Part shown: piece by piece, positions 1 through 5,973 of the stretch
Position numbering within the stretch: the stretch's first letter is position 1
Layout: each line of letters starts with the position of its first letter
Assembly: GCA_021808205.1 (NCBI GenBank)
Contig: JAKBCD010000019.1
Coordinates: 1 to 11,179 of the forward strand
DNA length: 11,179 bases
Origin: Pseudomonadota bacterium
Lineage (GTDB): Bacteria > Pseudomonadota > Alphaproteobacteria > Acetobacterales > Acetobacteraceae
Direction: 5' to 3'
Position numbers and translations under genes: made by a program
The notes under the pieces: model-generated
Seen by the model: only the letters and a program-made list of their open reading frames with translations
Database searches by the model: none
Told to the model about the DNA's origin: nothing

Positions 1-229
1 CGAGCGGCTGAAGGAAAGCGGCGCGAAAGTTTCCGACACGGATGGCGTGCGCGTGAACACAGAGGATGGCTGGTGGCTGCTGCGCGCCTCCAACACCCAG
101 GCGGTACTGGTGGCAAGGGCTGAGGCCAGCTCAGAGGCCGGGTTGGGGCGGCTGAAATCCGCTCTGGCGGCGCAGCTCTCCGCCTCGGGTCTGGCGCCGG
201 ACTTTTCCGCGCCCTCAGCCGAGCATTAA
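1..229 (+). CDS. Phosphomannomutase/phosphoglucomutase, C-terminal end (5' partial)
   Basis: Only the last 75 residues are visible; the first in-frame codon starts at base 2 and the stop is TAA 227-229. The segment [20 protein letters not shown] followed by VLVARAEA matches the C-terminal domain IV of the alpha-D-phosphohexomutase superfamily. In that family the R-x-S-N-T loop binds the phosphate of the sugar phosphate during 1-P/6-P interconversion. This form is usual for bacterial ManB/AlgC-type enzymes, which make mannose-1-P or glucose-1-P for surface polysaccharide. The residue after SNTQ is alanine where proline is common, a mild substitution. The catalytic phosphoserine and the metal-binding domain lie outside the window, so mannose versus glucose specificity cannot be judged. 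The gene ends just before a hairpin shared with the convergent COQ9-family gene. Confidence 0.8.
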   Translation, partial: ERLKESGAKVSDTDGVRVNTEDGWWLLRASNTQAVLVARAEASSEAGLGRLKSALAAQLSASGLAPDFSAPSAEH

Positions 230-235
230 GAGCTC

Positions 236-265
236 AAAGCCGCGCCTCAAAAGGGGCGCGGTTTT
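236..265. terminator. Bidirectional intrinsic terminator between convergent genes
   Basis: The 7-bp GC stem CCGCGCC (240-246) / GGCGCGG (255-261) extends with A-rich bases on the left (236-238) and T-rich bases on the right (262-265). Read rightward it is a GC hairpin followed by TTTT. Read leftward it is followed by a shorter CTTTG tract. It lies between the phosphohexomutase stop and the stop of the convergent COQ9-family gene, so it can serve both. The U tracts are short, so efficiency may be modest. Confidence 0.6.
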
Positions 266-861
266 CAGGCTGCCCGGGGCAACGAAAACCGCGGCAACTT
301 CGCCTTCAGCTTGCCGATGCGCCCCACTCCGGCCAGCCGCCTGTCTAAAAACGCCAAGGTTTTTTCTGAATCCATGGAGCTGTCGCTCAGCCAGTAGAAC
401 AGCGTGGCACCCAGCACCGCCCCCAGAATGGCGCGCTTGCTGTACCAGGACATATCCGCGCTTACATCCCCCGCCGCGAACCACACCGCATCCGCCATGC
501 GGGCGATGATCTTGGCCAAACGCGGCGCGTTGCCGGGCAGCACCAGCCAGGCCATGGCCCGGCGCACGGCCTCCTTTTCGCCGTTCATCAGCTCCAGCCG
601 GGCCGCCACCGCCGCGCGCACCCGCTTGGTAAGGCTGGCATCGGCCATCTGGCCGCGCCGCGCGGCGATCATCCGCTCATCGCCGAGGGTGAAATAAGCC
701 TCGATCATCTCTGGCCTGCCGCCGGGGAAGGCCAGGCCTGTTTCGTCCGGGTTTCGCCCCAGGCCAGAGAGCGCCATGCGCAGGGCTTGCACGCCCCAGC
801 CGTCAAACGCGGCGTTCTGCGCCAGCGCGTCGATCAGCGCCGCCTGTTCCTCATCCATCAT
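265..861 (-). CDS. COQ9-family ubiquinone biosynthesis protein
   Basis: This 198-residue protein has the COQ9-family layout. An N-terminal helical part contains FDGWGVQALRMAL (residues 19-31). The conserved C-terminal block at about 123-160 includes ADAVWFAAGDVSADMSWYSK and then AILGAVLGATLFYWL, which corresponds to the amphipathic lipid-binding helices. In eukaryotes COQ9 presents ubiquinone intermediates to COQ7, and bacterial homologues are thought to act in aerobic ubiquinone synthesis; that role is inferred here. No signal peptide or clear transmembrane span is present, so it is probably cytosolic or peripheral on the membrane. The start ATG (861-859) overlaps the def stop TAA (863-861) as TAATG, suggesting coupled translation in a def-COQ9 operon. 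A second ATG follows immediately (858-856) and could be the true start. Confidence 0.85.
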   Translation of the reverse strand: MMDEEQAALIDALAQNAAFDGWGVQALRMALSGLGRNPDETGLAFPGGRPEMIEAYFTLGDERMIAARRGQMADASLTKRVRAAVAARLELMNGEKEAVRRAMAWLVLPGNAPRLAKIIARMADAVWFAAGDVSADMSWYSKRAILGAVLGATLFYWLSDSSMDSEKTLAFLDRRLAGVGRIGKLKAKLPRFSLPRAA

Positions 862-1391
862 TAGAGTAACTCCTGGGGAAAACGGTCCAGTTCCTCATTG
901 TAGCCGAAATGCCGGAAATCTTCCATCCGCATCGGGTAGAGCACGCCGTCCAGGTGGTCGGCCTCGTGCTGCGCCACCCGCGCGGCAAAACCGGAAAGCC
1001 GCTCATCGAACGCCTGGCCGCTCGCATCCAGCCCGGAAAGCCGGATCTCGCGCCAGCGCGGCACGGCGGCGCGCAGGCCGGGAATGGAAAGGCAGCCTTC
1101 CCAACCCAGCGCCATGCCCGCCTCTTCCACCGGCGTGACCACCGGGTTGATCACGGCGCGCAAGCCAACCGCGCCACCGCCATCAGCCCTGCCGGCGGGC
1201 ACATGAAACACGAACAGCCGAAGCGGCACATGCACCTGGGGCGCTGCCAGCCCCACCCCGCCGGCATCCTCCATCGTCTCCGCCATGGCGCCAATCAGCG
1301 CCTGAATTTCGGGGTCGGTGGCATCCTCAATCTCCGCCGCGCGGGCGAGCAGCACTGGGTGGCCCATGCGGGCAATCTTCAGGATCGACAT
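861..1391 (-). CDS. def: Peptide deformylase
   Basis: This 176-residue protein removes the formyl group from the N-terminal methionine of nascent proteins at the ribosome. All three family motifs are present: GVGLAAPQ (residues 45-52), EGCLSIPG (98-105) and QHEADHLDG (141-149). The metal ligands Cys100, His142 and His146 and the catalytic Glu143 are intact, so it should be an active metalloenzyme, typically with Fe2+. The N-terminus [15 protein letters not shown] is the expected family start, which supports ATG 1391-1389 although no clear ribosome binding site precedes it. Unlike many bacteria, it is not followed by fmt; the downstream partner is a COQ9-family gene that it overlaps by one base. 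It is divergent from rpsU across about 140 bp. Confidence 0.95.
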   Translation of the reverse strand: MSILKIARMGHPVLLARAAEIEDATDPEIQALIGAMAETMEDAGGVGLAAPQVHVPLRLFVFHVPAGRADGGGAVGLRAVINPVVTPVEEAGMALGWEGCLSIPGLRAAVPRWREIRLSGLDASGQAFDERLSGFAARVAQHEADHLDGVLYPMRMEDFRHFGYNEELDRFPQELL

Positions 1392-1420
1392 ATTTGCATG
1401 ATTGCCCCAGCAGAAATGAT

Positions 1421-1448
1421 TTGGCGAGCGGGGGTTTTATGCTATAGG
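1421..1448 (+). promoter_or_regulatory. Probable promoter of rpsU
   Basis: A TTGGCG (1421-1426) is followed after 16 bp by TATAGG (1443-1448), within the context TATGCTATAGG. This resembles housekeeping sigma-70 type promoters of alphaproteobacteria. It lies in the def/rpsU divergent gap about 85 bp upstream of the rpsU start, giving a leader of roughly 75-80 nt. It is a pattern match by eye only; no transcription start is known. Confidence 0.45.
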
Positions 1449-1474
1449 CCGCCCGCAGTTCGCGGACCGCGGCC
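1447..1474 (+). promoter_or_regulatory. Hairpin in the rpsU 5' leader region
   Basis: GGCCGC (1447-1452) pairs with GCGGCC (1469-1474). Inside it CCGC (1453-1456) pairs with GCGG (1462-1465) around the loop AGTTC, leaving a 3-base ACC bulge. GACC (1465-1468) can instead pair with GGTC (1481-1484), so alternative folds exist. A strongly T-rich stretch (about 1493-1519) follows before the ribosome binding site. It could be a structured mRNA leader or part of the promoter region; no function is shown. Confidence 0.35.
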
Positions 1475-1532
1475 CCCATTGGTCGTGCGCCGTGTTTGTC
1501 CGTTTTTATTTTTGTTTGGAGCACACAGCCCA

Positions 1533-1736
1533 GTGCAAGTTCTCGTTCGTGACAACAATGTCGACCAAGCGCTGAAGGCGCTCAAGAAGAAGCTGCAGCG
1601 CGAGGGCGTGTTCCGCGAGATGAAGCTCCGCCGCCATTACGAAAAGCCCTCCGAGCGCCGCGCCCGTGAAGCCGCCGAGGCTGTTCGCCGCGCCCGCAAG
1701 ATGGAGCGCAAGCGGATCGAGCGCGAGGGTTTCTAA
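1533..1736 (+). CDS. rpsU: 30S ribosomal protein bS21
   Basis: This 67-residue basic protein reads [20 protein letters not shown] from its start, followed by a block with [20 protein letters not shown] and an Arg/Lys-rich C-terminus. This is the bS21 family over its full expected length. bS21 binds the small subunit near the mRNA exit/anti-Shine-Dalgarno region and helps select mRNAs. The start is placed at GTG 1533 because the family begins exactly at this VQVLVRDN block. GGAG (1518-1521) lies 11 nt upstream, a slightly long spacing. The frame stays open far upstream, but that region is antisense to def and is not part of the protein. The gene appears monocistronic: promoter-like elements at 1421-1448 and an intrinsic terminator at 1785-1816. 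Confidence 0.93.
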   Translation: MQVLVRDNNVDQALKALKKKLQREGVFREMKLRRHYEKPSERRAREAAEAVRRARKMERKRIEREGF

Positions 1737-1746
1737 AACCGTCTCT

Positions 1747-1762
1747 CCCGCCTTCGGGCGGG
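1747..1762 (+). other. GC-rich TTCG-capped hairpin after rpsU
   Basis: CCCGCC (1747-1752) and GGCGGG (1757-1762) flank a TTCG tetraloop, a very stable hairpin 10 nt after the rpsU stop. It lacks a downstream T run. It is more likely an mRNA 3'-end stabiliser or pause hairpin than the main terminator, which lies at 1785-1816. Confidence 0.45.
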
Positions 1763-1784
1763 GTGCAGCCAAATGCCCAGAATC

Positions 1785-1816
1785 AGCCGCAATGCCCAGG
1801 CATTCGCGGCTTTTCC
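1785..1816 (+). terminator. Intrinsic terminator of rpsU
   Basis: AGCCGC plus AATGC (1785-1795) pairs with GCATT plus GCGGCT (1800-1811), with one bulged C (1805) and a CCAG loop. A T-rich tail TTTTCCTGTTT follows from 1811. This is a good rho-independent terminator for rpsU. It lies in the convergent gap with the tusA-like gene; read leftward the hairpin has no comparable U tract. Confidence 0.7.
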
Positions 1817-1820
1817 TGTT

Positions 1821-2069
1821 TCAGCCCTTCTGGATCACCAGCACATGGGTGCCATCTGGCTGTTCCAGTAAATCCAGCAGCTCATGCCCCTGGTCCGCCG
1901 CGGCACGGGGCACATTGCGCAGCGGGTCCTCGCCCTTCAGCCTCACCAGCAGAATCTGCCCGGTTTCCATGACGTCCAGTGCAAGGCGGGTGCGCACATA
2001 AGTCATCGGGCAGGTTTCCGCCGTAATGTCGATGGCTTTGTCGTGTTTTGGCAGTGCGCTAACCGTCAT
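1821..2069 (-). CDS. TusA-family sulfurtransferase
   Basis: This 82-residue small protein is of the TusA/SirA fold. After a short N-terminus, DITAETCPMTYVRTRLALD (residues 14-32) carries the family Cys20-Pro21 motif, whose cysteine would hold a persulfide. Canonical TusA has C-P-x-P; here it is C-P-M-T-Y-V-R-T. I recall that variant from alphaproteobacterial paralogues that may act in general sulfur relay rather than specifically in tRNA 2-thiouridine synthesis, so no gene symbol is assigned. The start ATG (2069-2067) is chosen because AAGGA (minus strand, 2080-2076) lies 6 nt upstream. A longer reading to 2114 would run into the divergent fur leader and has no such site. It is divergent from the Fur-family gene, with 54 bp between starts. 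Confidence 0.85.
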   Translation of the reverse strand: MTVSALPKHDKAIDITAETCPMTYVRTRLALDVMETGQILLVRLKGEDPLRNVPRAAADQGHELLDLLEQPDGTHVLVIQKG

Positions 2070-2123
2070 ATCTGTTCCTTTAAGGCTGGACCGAGCTTGA
2101 AGTTTGGGCCACAAGGCTCAACG
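2070..2123. promoter_or_regulatory. Shared divergent intergenic region (tusA-like / fur)
   Basis: Both genes start at the edges of this 54-bp gap, so it must hold both ribosome binding sites: AAGGA for tusA on the minus strand at 2080-2076, and AAGG for fur at 2113-2116, 7 nt before ATG 2124. A TTGAAG (2097-2102) could be a -35 element. I see no convincing -10 element and no clear palindromic Fur box. AAGGCT occurs twice (2083-2088 and 2113-2118). Confidence 0.35.
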
Positions 2124-2531
2124 ATGAATATAAGCATCGAACGCCTGTGCATAGAGAACGGGCTGAAGATGACAGGTCCGCGCCGGGTGATTGCGCGGGT
2201 GTTGTCTGAGGCAACCGACCACCCGGATGTGGAAGAGCTGCACCGGCGGGCCAACCGTATCGACAACCGGATCTCTTTGGCCACCGTGTACCGCACCGTG
2301 CGGTTGCTGGAAGCCAAGGGCATTCTCTCCCGCCGGGATCTGGGCAGCCGCCGTGCGCGCTATGAGCCCAGCAGCGACGGCAACCATTTTCACCTTGTCG
2401 ATAAAAACACGGGCAATGTTATCGAATTCGAGGCGCCCGCGGTTGAACAAACCCTGCGTGAAATCGCCCGCGCGCAAGGGCTGGAGATCGATGTGATCAA
2501 AATCGAGCTGTTCGGGCGCCCCGCCACATGA
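2124..2531 (+). CDS. fur: Fur-family metal-responsive transcriptional regulator
   Basis: This 135-residue protein has the Fur layout. A winged-helix DNA-binding domain (about residues 1-82) contains GLKMTGPRRVIARVL and the recognition helix ISLATVYRTVRLLE (50-63). A dimerisation/metal domain follows. Aligned with E. coli Fur, the regulatory site residues His33, Glu81, His88 and His90 are present. The second-site positions 87 and 89 are Asn and Phe instead of His and Asp, Glu108 is kept, and position 125 is Ile. The structural-zinc cysteines are absent (Asp93, Thr96). Loss of the zinc cysteines is common in alphaproteobacterial Fur/Mur proteins, so the sensed metal (Fe, Mn or other) cannot be told from sequence. 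The start ATG 2124 has AAGG 7 nt upstream and gives the family's N-terminus. The stop overlaps the olsB start as ATGA. Confidence 0.88.
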   Translation: MNISIERLCIENGLKMTGPRRVIARVLSEATDHPDVEELHRRANRIDNRISLATVYRTVRLLEAKGILSRRDLGSRRARYEPSSDGNHFHLVDKNTGNVIEFEAPAVEQTLREIARAQGLEIDVIKIELFGRPAT

Positions 2532-3364
2532 ACCAGACTGTCGTTCCTGAGCTGCCGCGCTTCACCATCGGCAACGCCGCCCCTGGCTTCGCGGAGCTGC
2601 GCGCCGGCAATCTTGGTGTCCGGCTGGCCACCAATGCGGCGGAACTGAACGCCGCCCAGGCCCTGCGCTACCGTGTGTTTTACGAGGAAATGGGCGCCAA
2701 GGCCGATGCCGCTACCCTCGCCGCGCGGCTGGACCAGGATGAGTTCGACCCCATCGCCGACCATTTGCTGGTGGTGGACCACGGCCTGGGCGAAGGCGCT
2801 GAAAGCGTGGTGGGCACCTACCGGCTCATCCGGCAGGAAGCGGCGGAAGCCTTCGGGCGCTTTTATTCCGAGAGTGAGTACGACATCTCAGCCCTCAAGC
2901 GCTTTCCCGGCCGCAAGCTGGAGCTGGGGCGCAGCTGCACCGCGAGCGCCTACCGCAGCCGCATGGTGCTGCAACTGCTCTGGCGCGGCATCGCGGCCTA
3001 TGTGTTCCATTACGGCATAGAGCTGATGTTCGGCTGCGCCTCGCTCAACGGCACCAACCCGGATGCGCTGGCGGAAGAGCTGACTTATCTGGCCGGGCAC
3101 CACAGCGCCCCGGAAGCCATCCGCCCGAAAGCGCTGCCGGAACGCTATGTGCAGATGCACCGCCTGCCGCCCGAGTCGATCAACCCCAAACAGGCATTGA
3201 TGCGCCTGCCGCCGCTGATTAAAGGCTATCTGAGGCTCGGCGGCTTTGTGGGCGACGGCGCGGTGATCGACAACCAGTTCAACACCACGGATATCGCCAT
3301 CATCGTGCAGACCGACCTGGTGACCGAAAAATATTACCGCCATTACGAGCGGGACGCCCGCTAA
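2528..3364 (+). CDS. olsB: L-ornithine N-alpha-acyltransferase (OlsB), ornithine lipid synthesis
   Basis: This 278-residue GNAT-fold acyltransferase is of the hemolysin-like/OlsB family. OlsB transfers a 3-hydroxyacyl group from acyl carrier protein to the alpha-amino group of ornithine, making lyso-ornithine lipid, a phosphorus-free membrane lipid. Family features are the N-terminal block ALRYRVFYEEMGA (45-57), VVGTYRLIR (94-102), KLELGRSC (130-137), an LLWRGIAAYV helix (150-159) and MFGCASLNGTNPD (167-179). No transmembrane segment is seen, so it probably acts at the inner face of the membrane. Its ATG overlaps the fur stop by 4 bp, strongly suggesting co-transcription and coupling. The second enzyme, OlsA, is not in the window. 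The family is broad, so a related N-acyl amino acid product is possible. Confidence 0.82.
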   Translation: MNQTVVPELPRFTIGNAAPGFAELRAGNLGVRLATNAAELNAAQALRYRVFYEEMGAKADAATLAARLDQDEFDPIADHLLVVDHGLGEGAESVVGTYRLIRQEAAEAFGRFYSESEYDISALKRFPGRKLELGRSCTASAYRSRMVLQLLWRGIAAYVFHYGIELMFGCASLNGTNPDALAEELTYLAGHHSAPEAIRPKALPERYVQMHRLPPESINPKQALMRLPPLIKGYLRLGGFVGDGAVIDNQFNTTDIAIIVQTDLVTEKYYRHYERDAR

Positions 3365-3420
3365 GGCGCTAAACGGGAACCGGAGCCCCGGAAGACACCG
3401 GGACCAGAAGGGATTTGACT

Positions 3421-3921
3421 ATGGCTGAAGATGATCTGAACACACCCGAATCGCTGCTGCCTTATGATGAATGGACGCAGGATGCGCTGCGCCAGGTGGT
3501 CGTCAGCGCGCTGCGCCATGTGGCCGCCGAGGGCCTGCCCGGCGGGCATCATTTCTACATCAGCTTCAAAACCGCCTACCCTGGGGTTGCCATTCCGGAG
3601 CGGCTGAAGGCCCAATATCCGGATGAAATGACCATTGTGCTGCAACACCAGTTTCATGGGCTGTCTGTTGAGAATGAAACGCTTTCCGTGGGACTCAGCT
3701 TCTCGGGCATTCCCACCACCCTCGTCATCCCGCTTGCCGCCGTCACCAGCTTCGCTGACCCGGAGGTGCGCTTTGGCCTGCAATTCCATGTGGATGTGCC
3801 AGAGCCCGTGAAAGTGGCCGACATTCCCGAGCCGCAAGGTGATGACGTGCCCGCCCGCGCCAGCGATGGCCCGGCCGATGTGGTGAGCCTGGACGCCTTC
3901 CGCCGCCGCCAGAAAGACTGA
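3421..3921 (+). CDS. sspB: SspB-type ClpXP adaptor (alphaproteobacterial SspB)
   Basis: This 166-residue protein matches the alphaproteobacterial SspB family, which tethers ssrA-tagged and some other substrates to ClpXP protease. The N-terminal body contains LLPYDEWTQDALRQVVVSAL, then GGHHFYISFKTAYPGV, PDEMTIVLQHQFHGL and a hydrophobic SFSGIPTTLVIPLAAVTSFADP block with VRFGLQF. These form the substrate-binding domain. A low-complexity acidic/proline linker follows (about 121-150). The C-terminus VVSLDAFRRRQ is the conserved tail that docks on ClpX in this family. The start ATG 3421 is preferred because AGAAGGGA (3406-3413) lies 7 nt upstream. The TTG two codons earlier would sit inside that spacer. 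The downstream fumarase starts 6 nt after the stop, suggesting co-transcription. Confidence 0.88.
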   Translation: MAEDDLNTPESLLPYDEWTQDALRQVVVSALRHVAAEGLPGGHHFYISFKTAYPGVAIPERLKAQYPDEMTIVLQHQFHGLSVENETLSVGLSFSGIPTTLVIPLAAVTSFADPEVRFGLQFHVDVPEPVKVADIPEPQGDDVPARASDGPADVVSLDAFRRRQKD

Positions 3922-3927
3922 ACCAGC

Positions 3928-5574
3928 ATGACCGCCCCTTTGCAGCGCCGCCCCGGGTTCAGCTACTCGCCGATGTTTCCGCTGGGCGAAGACAACACGA
4001 AATACCGCAAGCTCGACATCGAGGGTATCTCCACCATCGAGGTTGAGGGCAAGACGGTGCTCAAGGTCACCGAGGGCGCGCTGTCTGAGCTGGCTTTTGC
4101 GGCATTTCACGATATCTCGCATCTGCTGCGCCCGGCGCATCTCGCCCAGCTTGCAGCTATTTTGCAAGACCCTGAGGCCAGCGAGAACGACCGTTACGTG
4201 GCCATGGAGTTTCTTAAAAACGCCGCCATCTCCGCCAGGGGCGTGCTGCCCATGTGCCAGGATACCGGCACCGCCCTGATCTTCGGCAAAAAGGGCCAGC
4301 GCGTATGGGTTGAGGGCAACGAGGAAGAAGCCTTCTCCTGGGGTGTCGCCCGCACCTATACCGAGACCAATCTGCGCTATTCGCAGATGGCGCCGCTGAC
4401 GATGTTTGAGGAGAAAAACACCGGCGACAATCTGCCGGTGCAGTTCGACATCATGGCCGCCCCCGGCGATTACCACGCGGATGAGTTCAGCCTGCAGTTC
4501 ATCGCCAAGGGCGGCGGCTCGGCCAACAAAACTTTTCTGTTTCAGGAAACCCGCGCGGTTTTAACGCCTGAGAAAATCTATGCCTTCATCGAGGCCAAGA
4601 TCAAAACCCTCGGCACCTCCGCCTGCCCGCCTTATCATCTGGCCATCGTCATCGGCGGCACCTCGGCCGAGCTTTGCCTCAAAACCGTCAAGCTCGCCTC
4701 CACCAAATATTACGACAACCTGCCCGCCCAGGGCGATGCCACGGGCCACGCCTTCCGTGACATTGAGATGGAACAGAAGGTGCTGGAGATCAGCCGCAAG
4801 ATCGGCATTGGCGCGCAGTTTGGCGGCAAGTATTTCTGTCACGATGTCCGCGTCATCCGCCTGCCCCGCCATGGCGCGTCCTTGCCCATCGGCATCGGCG
4901 TGTCCTGCTCGGCAGACCGGCAGATCAAGGCCAAGATCACGCCTGAAGGCGTGTACCTTGAACAGCTGGAAACCAACCCGGCCAAGTACCTGCCCGAGAT
5001 CATGGATGAGCACCTCGGCGGCGAGGTTGTCGCCATCGACCTAAACCGTCCGATGCCGGAGATTCTGGCGGAGCTTTCCAAGCACCCTGTGAAAACCCGC
5101 ATGGCGCTCACCGGCACCATCGTGGTGGCAAGGGACATTGCACACGCCAAGCTGCAAGAGCGGCTCGATGCTGGGCAGGGTATGCCGGACTATATGAAGA
5201 ACCACCCGGTTTATTATGCCGGCCCCGCCAAAACGCCGGACGGCATGGCCACCGGCAGCTTCGGCCCCACCACCGCCGGGCGCATGGATTCCTATGTGGA
5301 TGCGTTCCAGGCCGCCGGCGGCTCCCTGGTGATGCTGGCCAAGGGCAATCGCTCGGCGGCGGTAACGCAGGCCTGCAAAAAGCATGGCGGCTTCTACCTT
5401 GGTTCCATCGGCGGCCCGGCCGCGGTGCTGGCACAAAACAACATCACCAAGGTAGAGGTTTTGGAATATCCGGAGCTTGGCATGGAAGCGGTATGGAAGA
5501 TCGAGGTGAAGGATTTCCCGGCCTTCATCGTGGTGGACGACAAGGGCAACGACTTCTTTGCGGACCTCGCCTGA
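3928..5574 (+). CDS. fumA: Class I (iron-sulfur) fumarate hydratase
   Basis: This 548-residue enzyme is full length for the class I FumA/FumB family. It interconverts fumarate and L-malate in the TCA cycle. The N-terminal alpha domain begins with [20 protein letters not shown] and contains [12 protein letters not shown] with Cys110. Cys233 lies in [19 protein letters not shown] and Cys327 in [12 protein letters not shown]. These three cysteines match the ligands of the oxygen-sensitive [4Fe-4S] cluster. The C-terminal beta domain carries [45 protein letters not shown] and KGNRS, as in the family. ATG 3928 gives the expected N-terminus but has no clear Shine-Dalgarno sequence. It follows sspB by 6 nt and precedes the VOC gene by 3 nt. 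Class I enzymes can also act on tartrate or mesaconate, but fumarase is the default. The symbol follows the E. coli class I enzyme. Confidence 0.95.
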   Translation: MTAPLQRRPGFSYSPMFPLGEDNTKYRKLDIEGISTIEVEGKTVLKVTEGALSELAFAAFHDISHLLRPAHLAQLAAILQDPEASENDRYVAMEFLKNAAISARGVLPMCQDTGTALIFGKKGQRVWVEGNEEEAFSWGVARTYTETNLRYSQMAPLTMFEEKNTGDNLPVQFDIMAAPGDYHADEFSLQFIAKGGGSANKTFLFQETRAVLTPEKIYAFIEAKIKTLGTSACPPYHLAIVIGGTSAELCLKTVKLASTKYYDNLPAQGDATGHAFRDIEMEQKVLEISRKIGIGAQFGGKYFCHDVRVIRLPRHGASLPIGIGVSCSADRQIKAKITPEGVYLEQLETNPAKYLPEIMDEHLGGEVVAIDLNRPMPEILAELSKHPVKTRMALTGTIVVARDIAHAKLQERLDAGQGMPDYMKNHPVYYAGPAKTPDGMATGSFGPTTAGRMDSYVDAFQAAGGSLVMLAKGNRSAAVTQACKKHGGFYLGSIGGPAAVLAQNNITKVEVLEYPELGMEAVWKIEVKDFPAFIVVDDKGNDFFADLA

Positions 5575-5577
5575 ACA

Positions 5578-5973
5578 ATGAAATTCACTGTCGATCGGAT
5601 CGATCATGTGGTGATGATCTGCCGGGACCTCAGCGTCACGGCAGGCTGGTATCAGCGCGTGCTGGGCATGGAGCGCGAGGAATATGGCGGCAAGAACCGC
5701 ACCGCGCTGCGCTTTGGCGCGCAGAAGATCAATCTGCACGAGGCCGGGCACGAGGTGGTTCCGCACGCGCAAACCACTCAGCCCGGCACGCTGGACCTCT
5801 GCTTTGTGGTGGCCGTGAGGCCGGAGGATGTGGTGGCCCAGCTTCATGCCTGTGGTGTGGCTATCGAGCGCGGGCCGGTTACCCGCATCGGCGCGCTGGG
5901 GGACATCATGTCCGTCTATTGCCGCGACCCGGACGGGAACCTCATCGAGCTGGCATCCTATCTGGGGGCCTGA
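5578..5973 (+). CDS. VOC-superfamily (glyoxalase/dioxygenase-fold) protein
   Basis: This 131-residue single-module protein has the two beta-alpha-beta-beta-beta units of the vicinal oxygen chelate fold. Candidate metal ligands are His10 (DRIDHVVMICRDL), His54 (KINLHEAG) and Glu124 (DPDGNLIELASY). Asp73, in LDLCFVV, lies near the start of the second unit. The closing block GDIMSVYCRDPDGNLIEL is typical of small VOC proteins resembling GLOD5/fosfomycin-resistance relatives. The substrate cannot be told; lactoylglutathione lyase proper is unlikely because the typical GloA motifs are absent. The start ATG 5578 follows the fumarase stop by 3 nt without a clear ribosome binding site, and its stop overlaps queA as TGATG. 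It is therefore probably translated by coupling within this operon. Confidence 0.83.
   Translation: MKFTVDRIDHVVMICRDLSVTAGWYQRVLGMEREEYGGKNRTALRFGAQKINLHEAGHEVVPHAQTTQPGTLDLCFVVAVRPEDVVAQLHACGVAIERGPVTRIGALGDIMSVYCRDPDGNLIELASYLGA

Noticed and set aside
909..1532. Long open frame upstream of and in frame with rpsU, antisense to def
   Set aside because: Its residues match nothing and lie opposite the well-supported deformylase. bS21 begins exactly at GTG 1533, so the upstream part is a high-GC shadow.
2070..2123. Fur box for autoregulation
   Set aside because: No 19-bp A/T-rich palindrome resembling a Fur box is visible in the divergent gap.
3361..4476. 371-codon minus-strand open frame opposite sspB and fumA
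   Set aside because: It is histidine/glycine-rich shadow composition opposite two clearly conserved genes and spans the gap between them.
5041..5847. Minus-strand open frame opposite the fumarase/VOC junction
   Set aside because: Both plus-strand genes are strongly supported and the antisense product has no recognisable motif.
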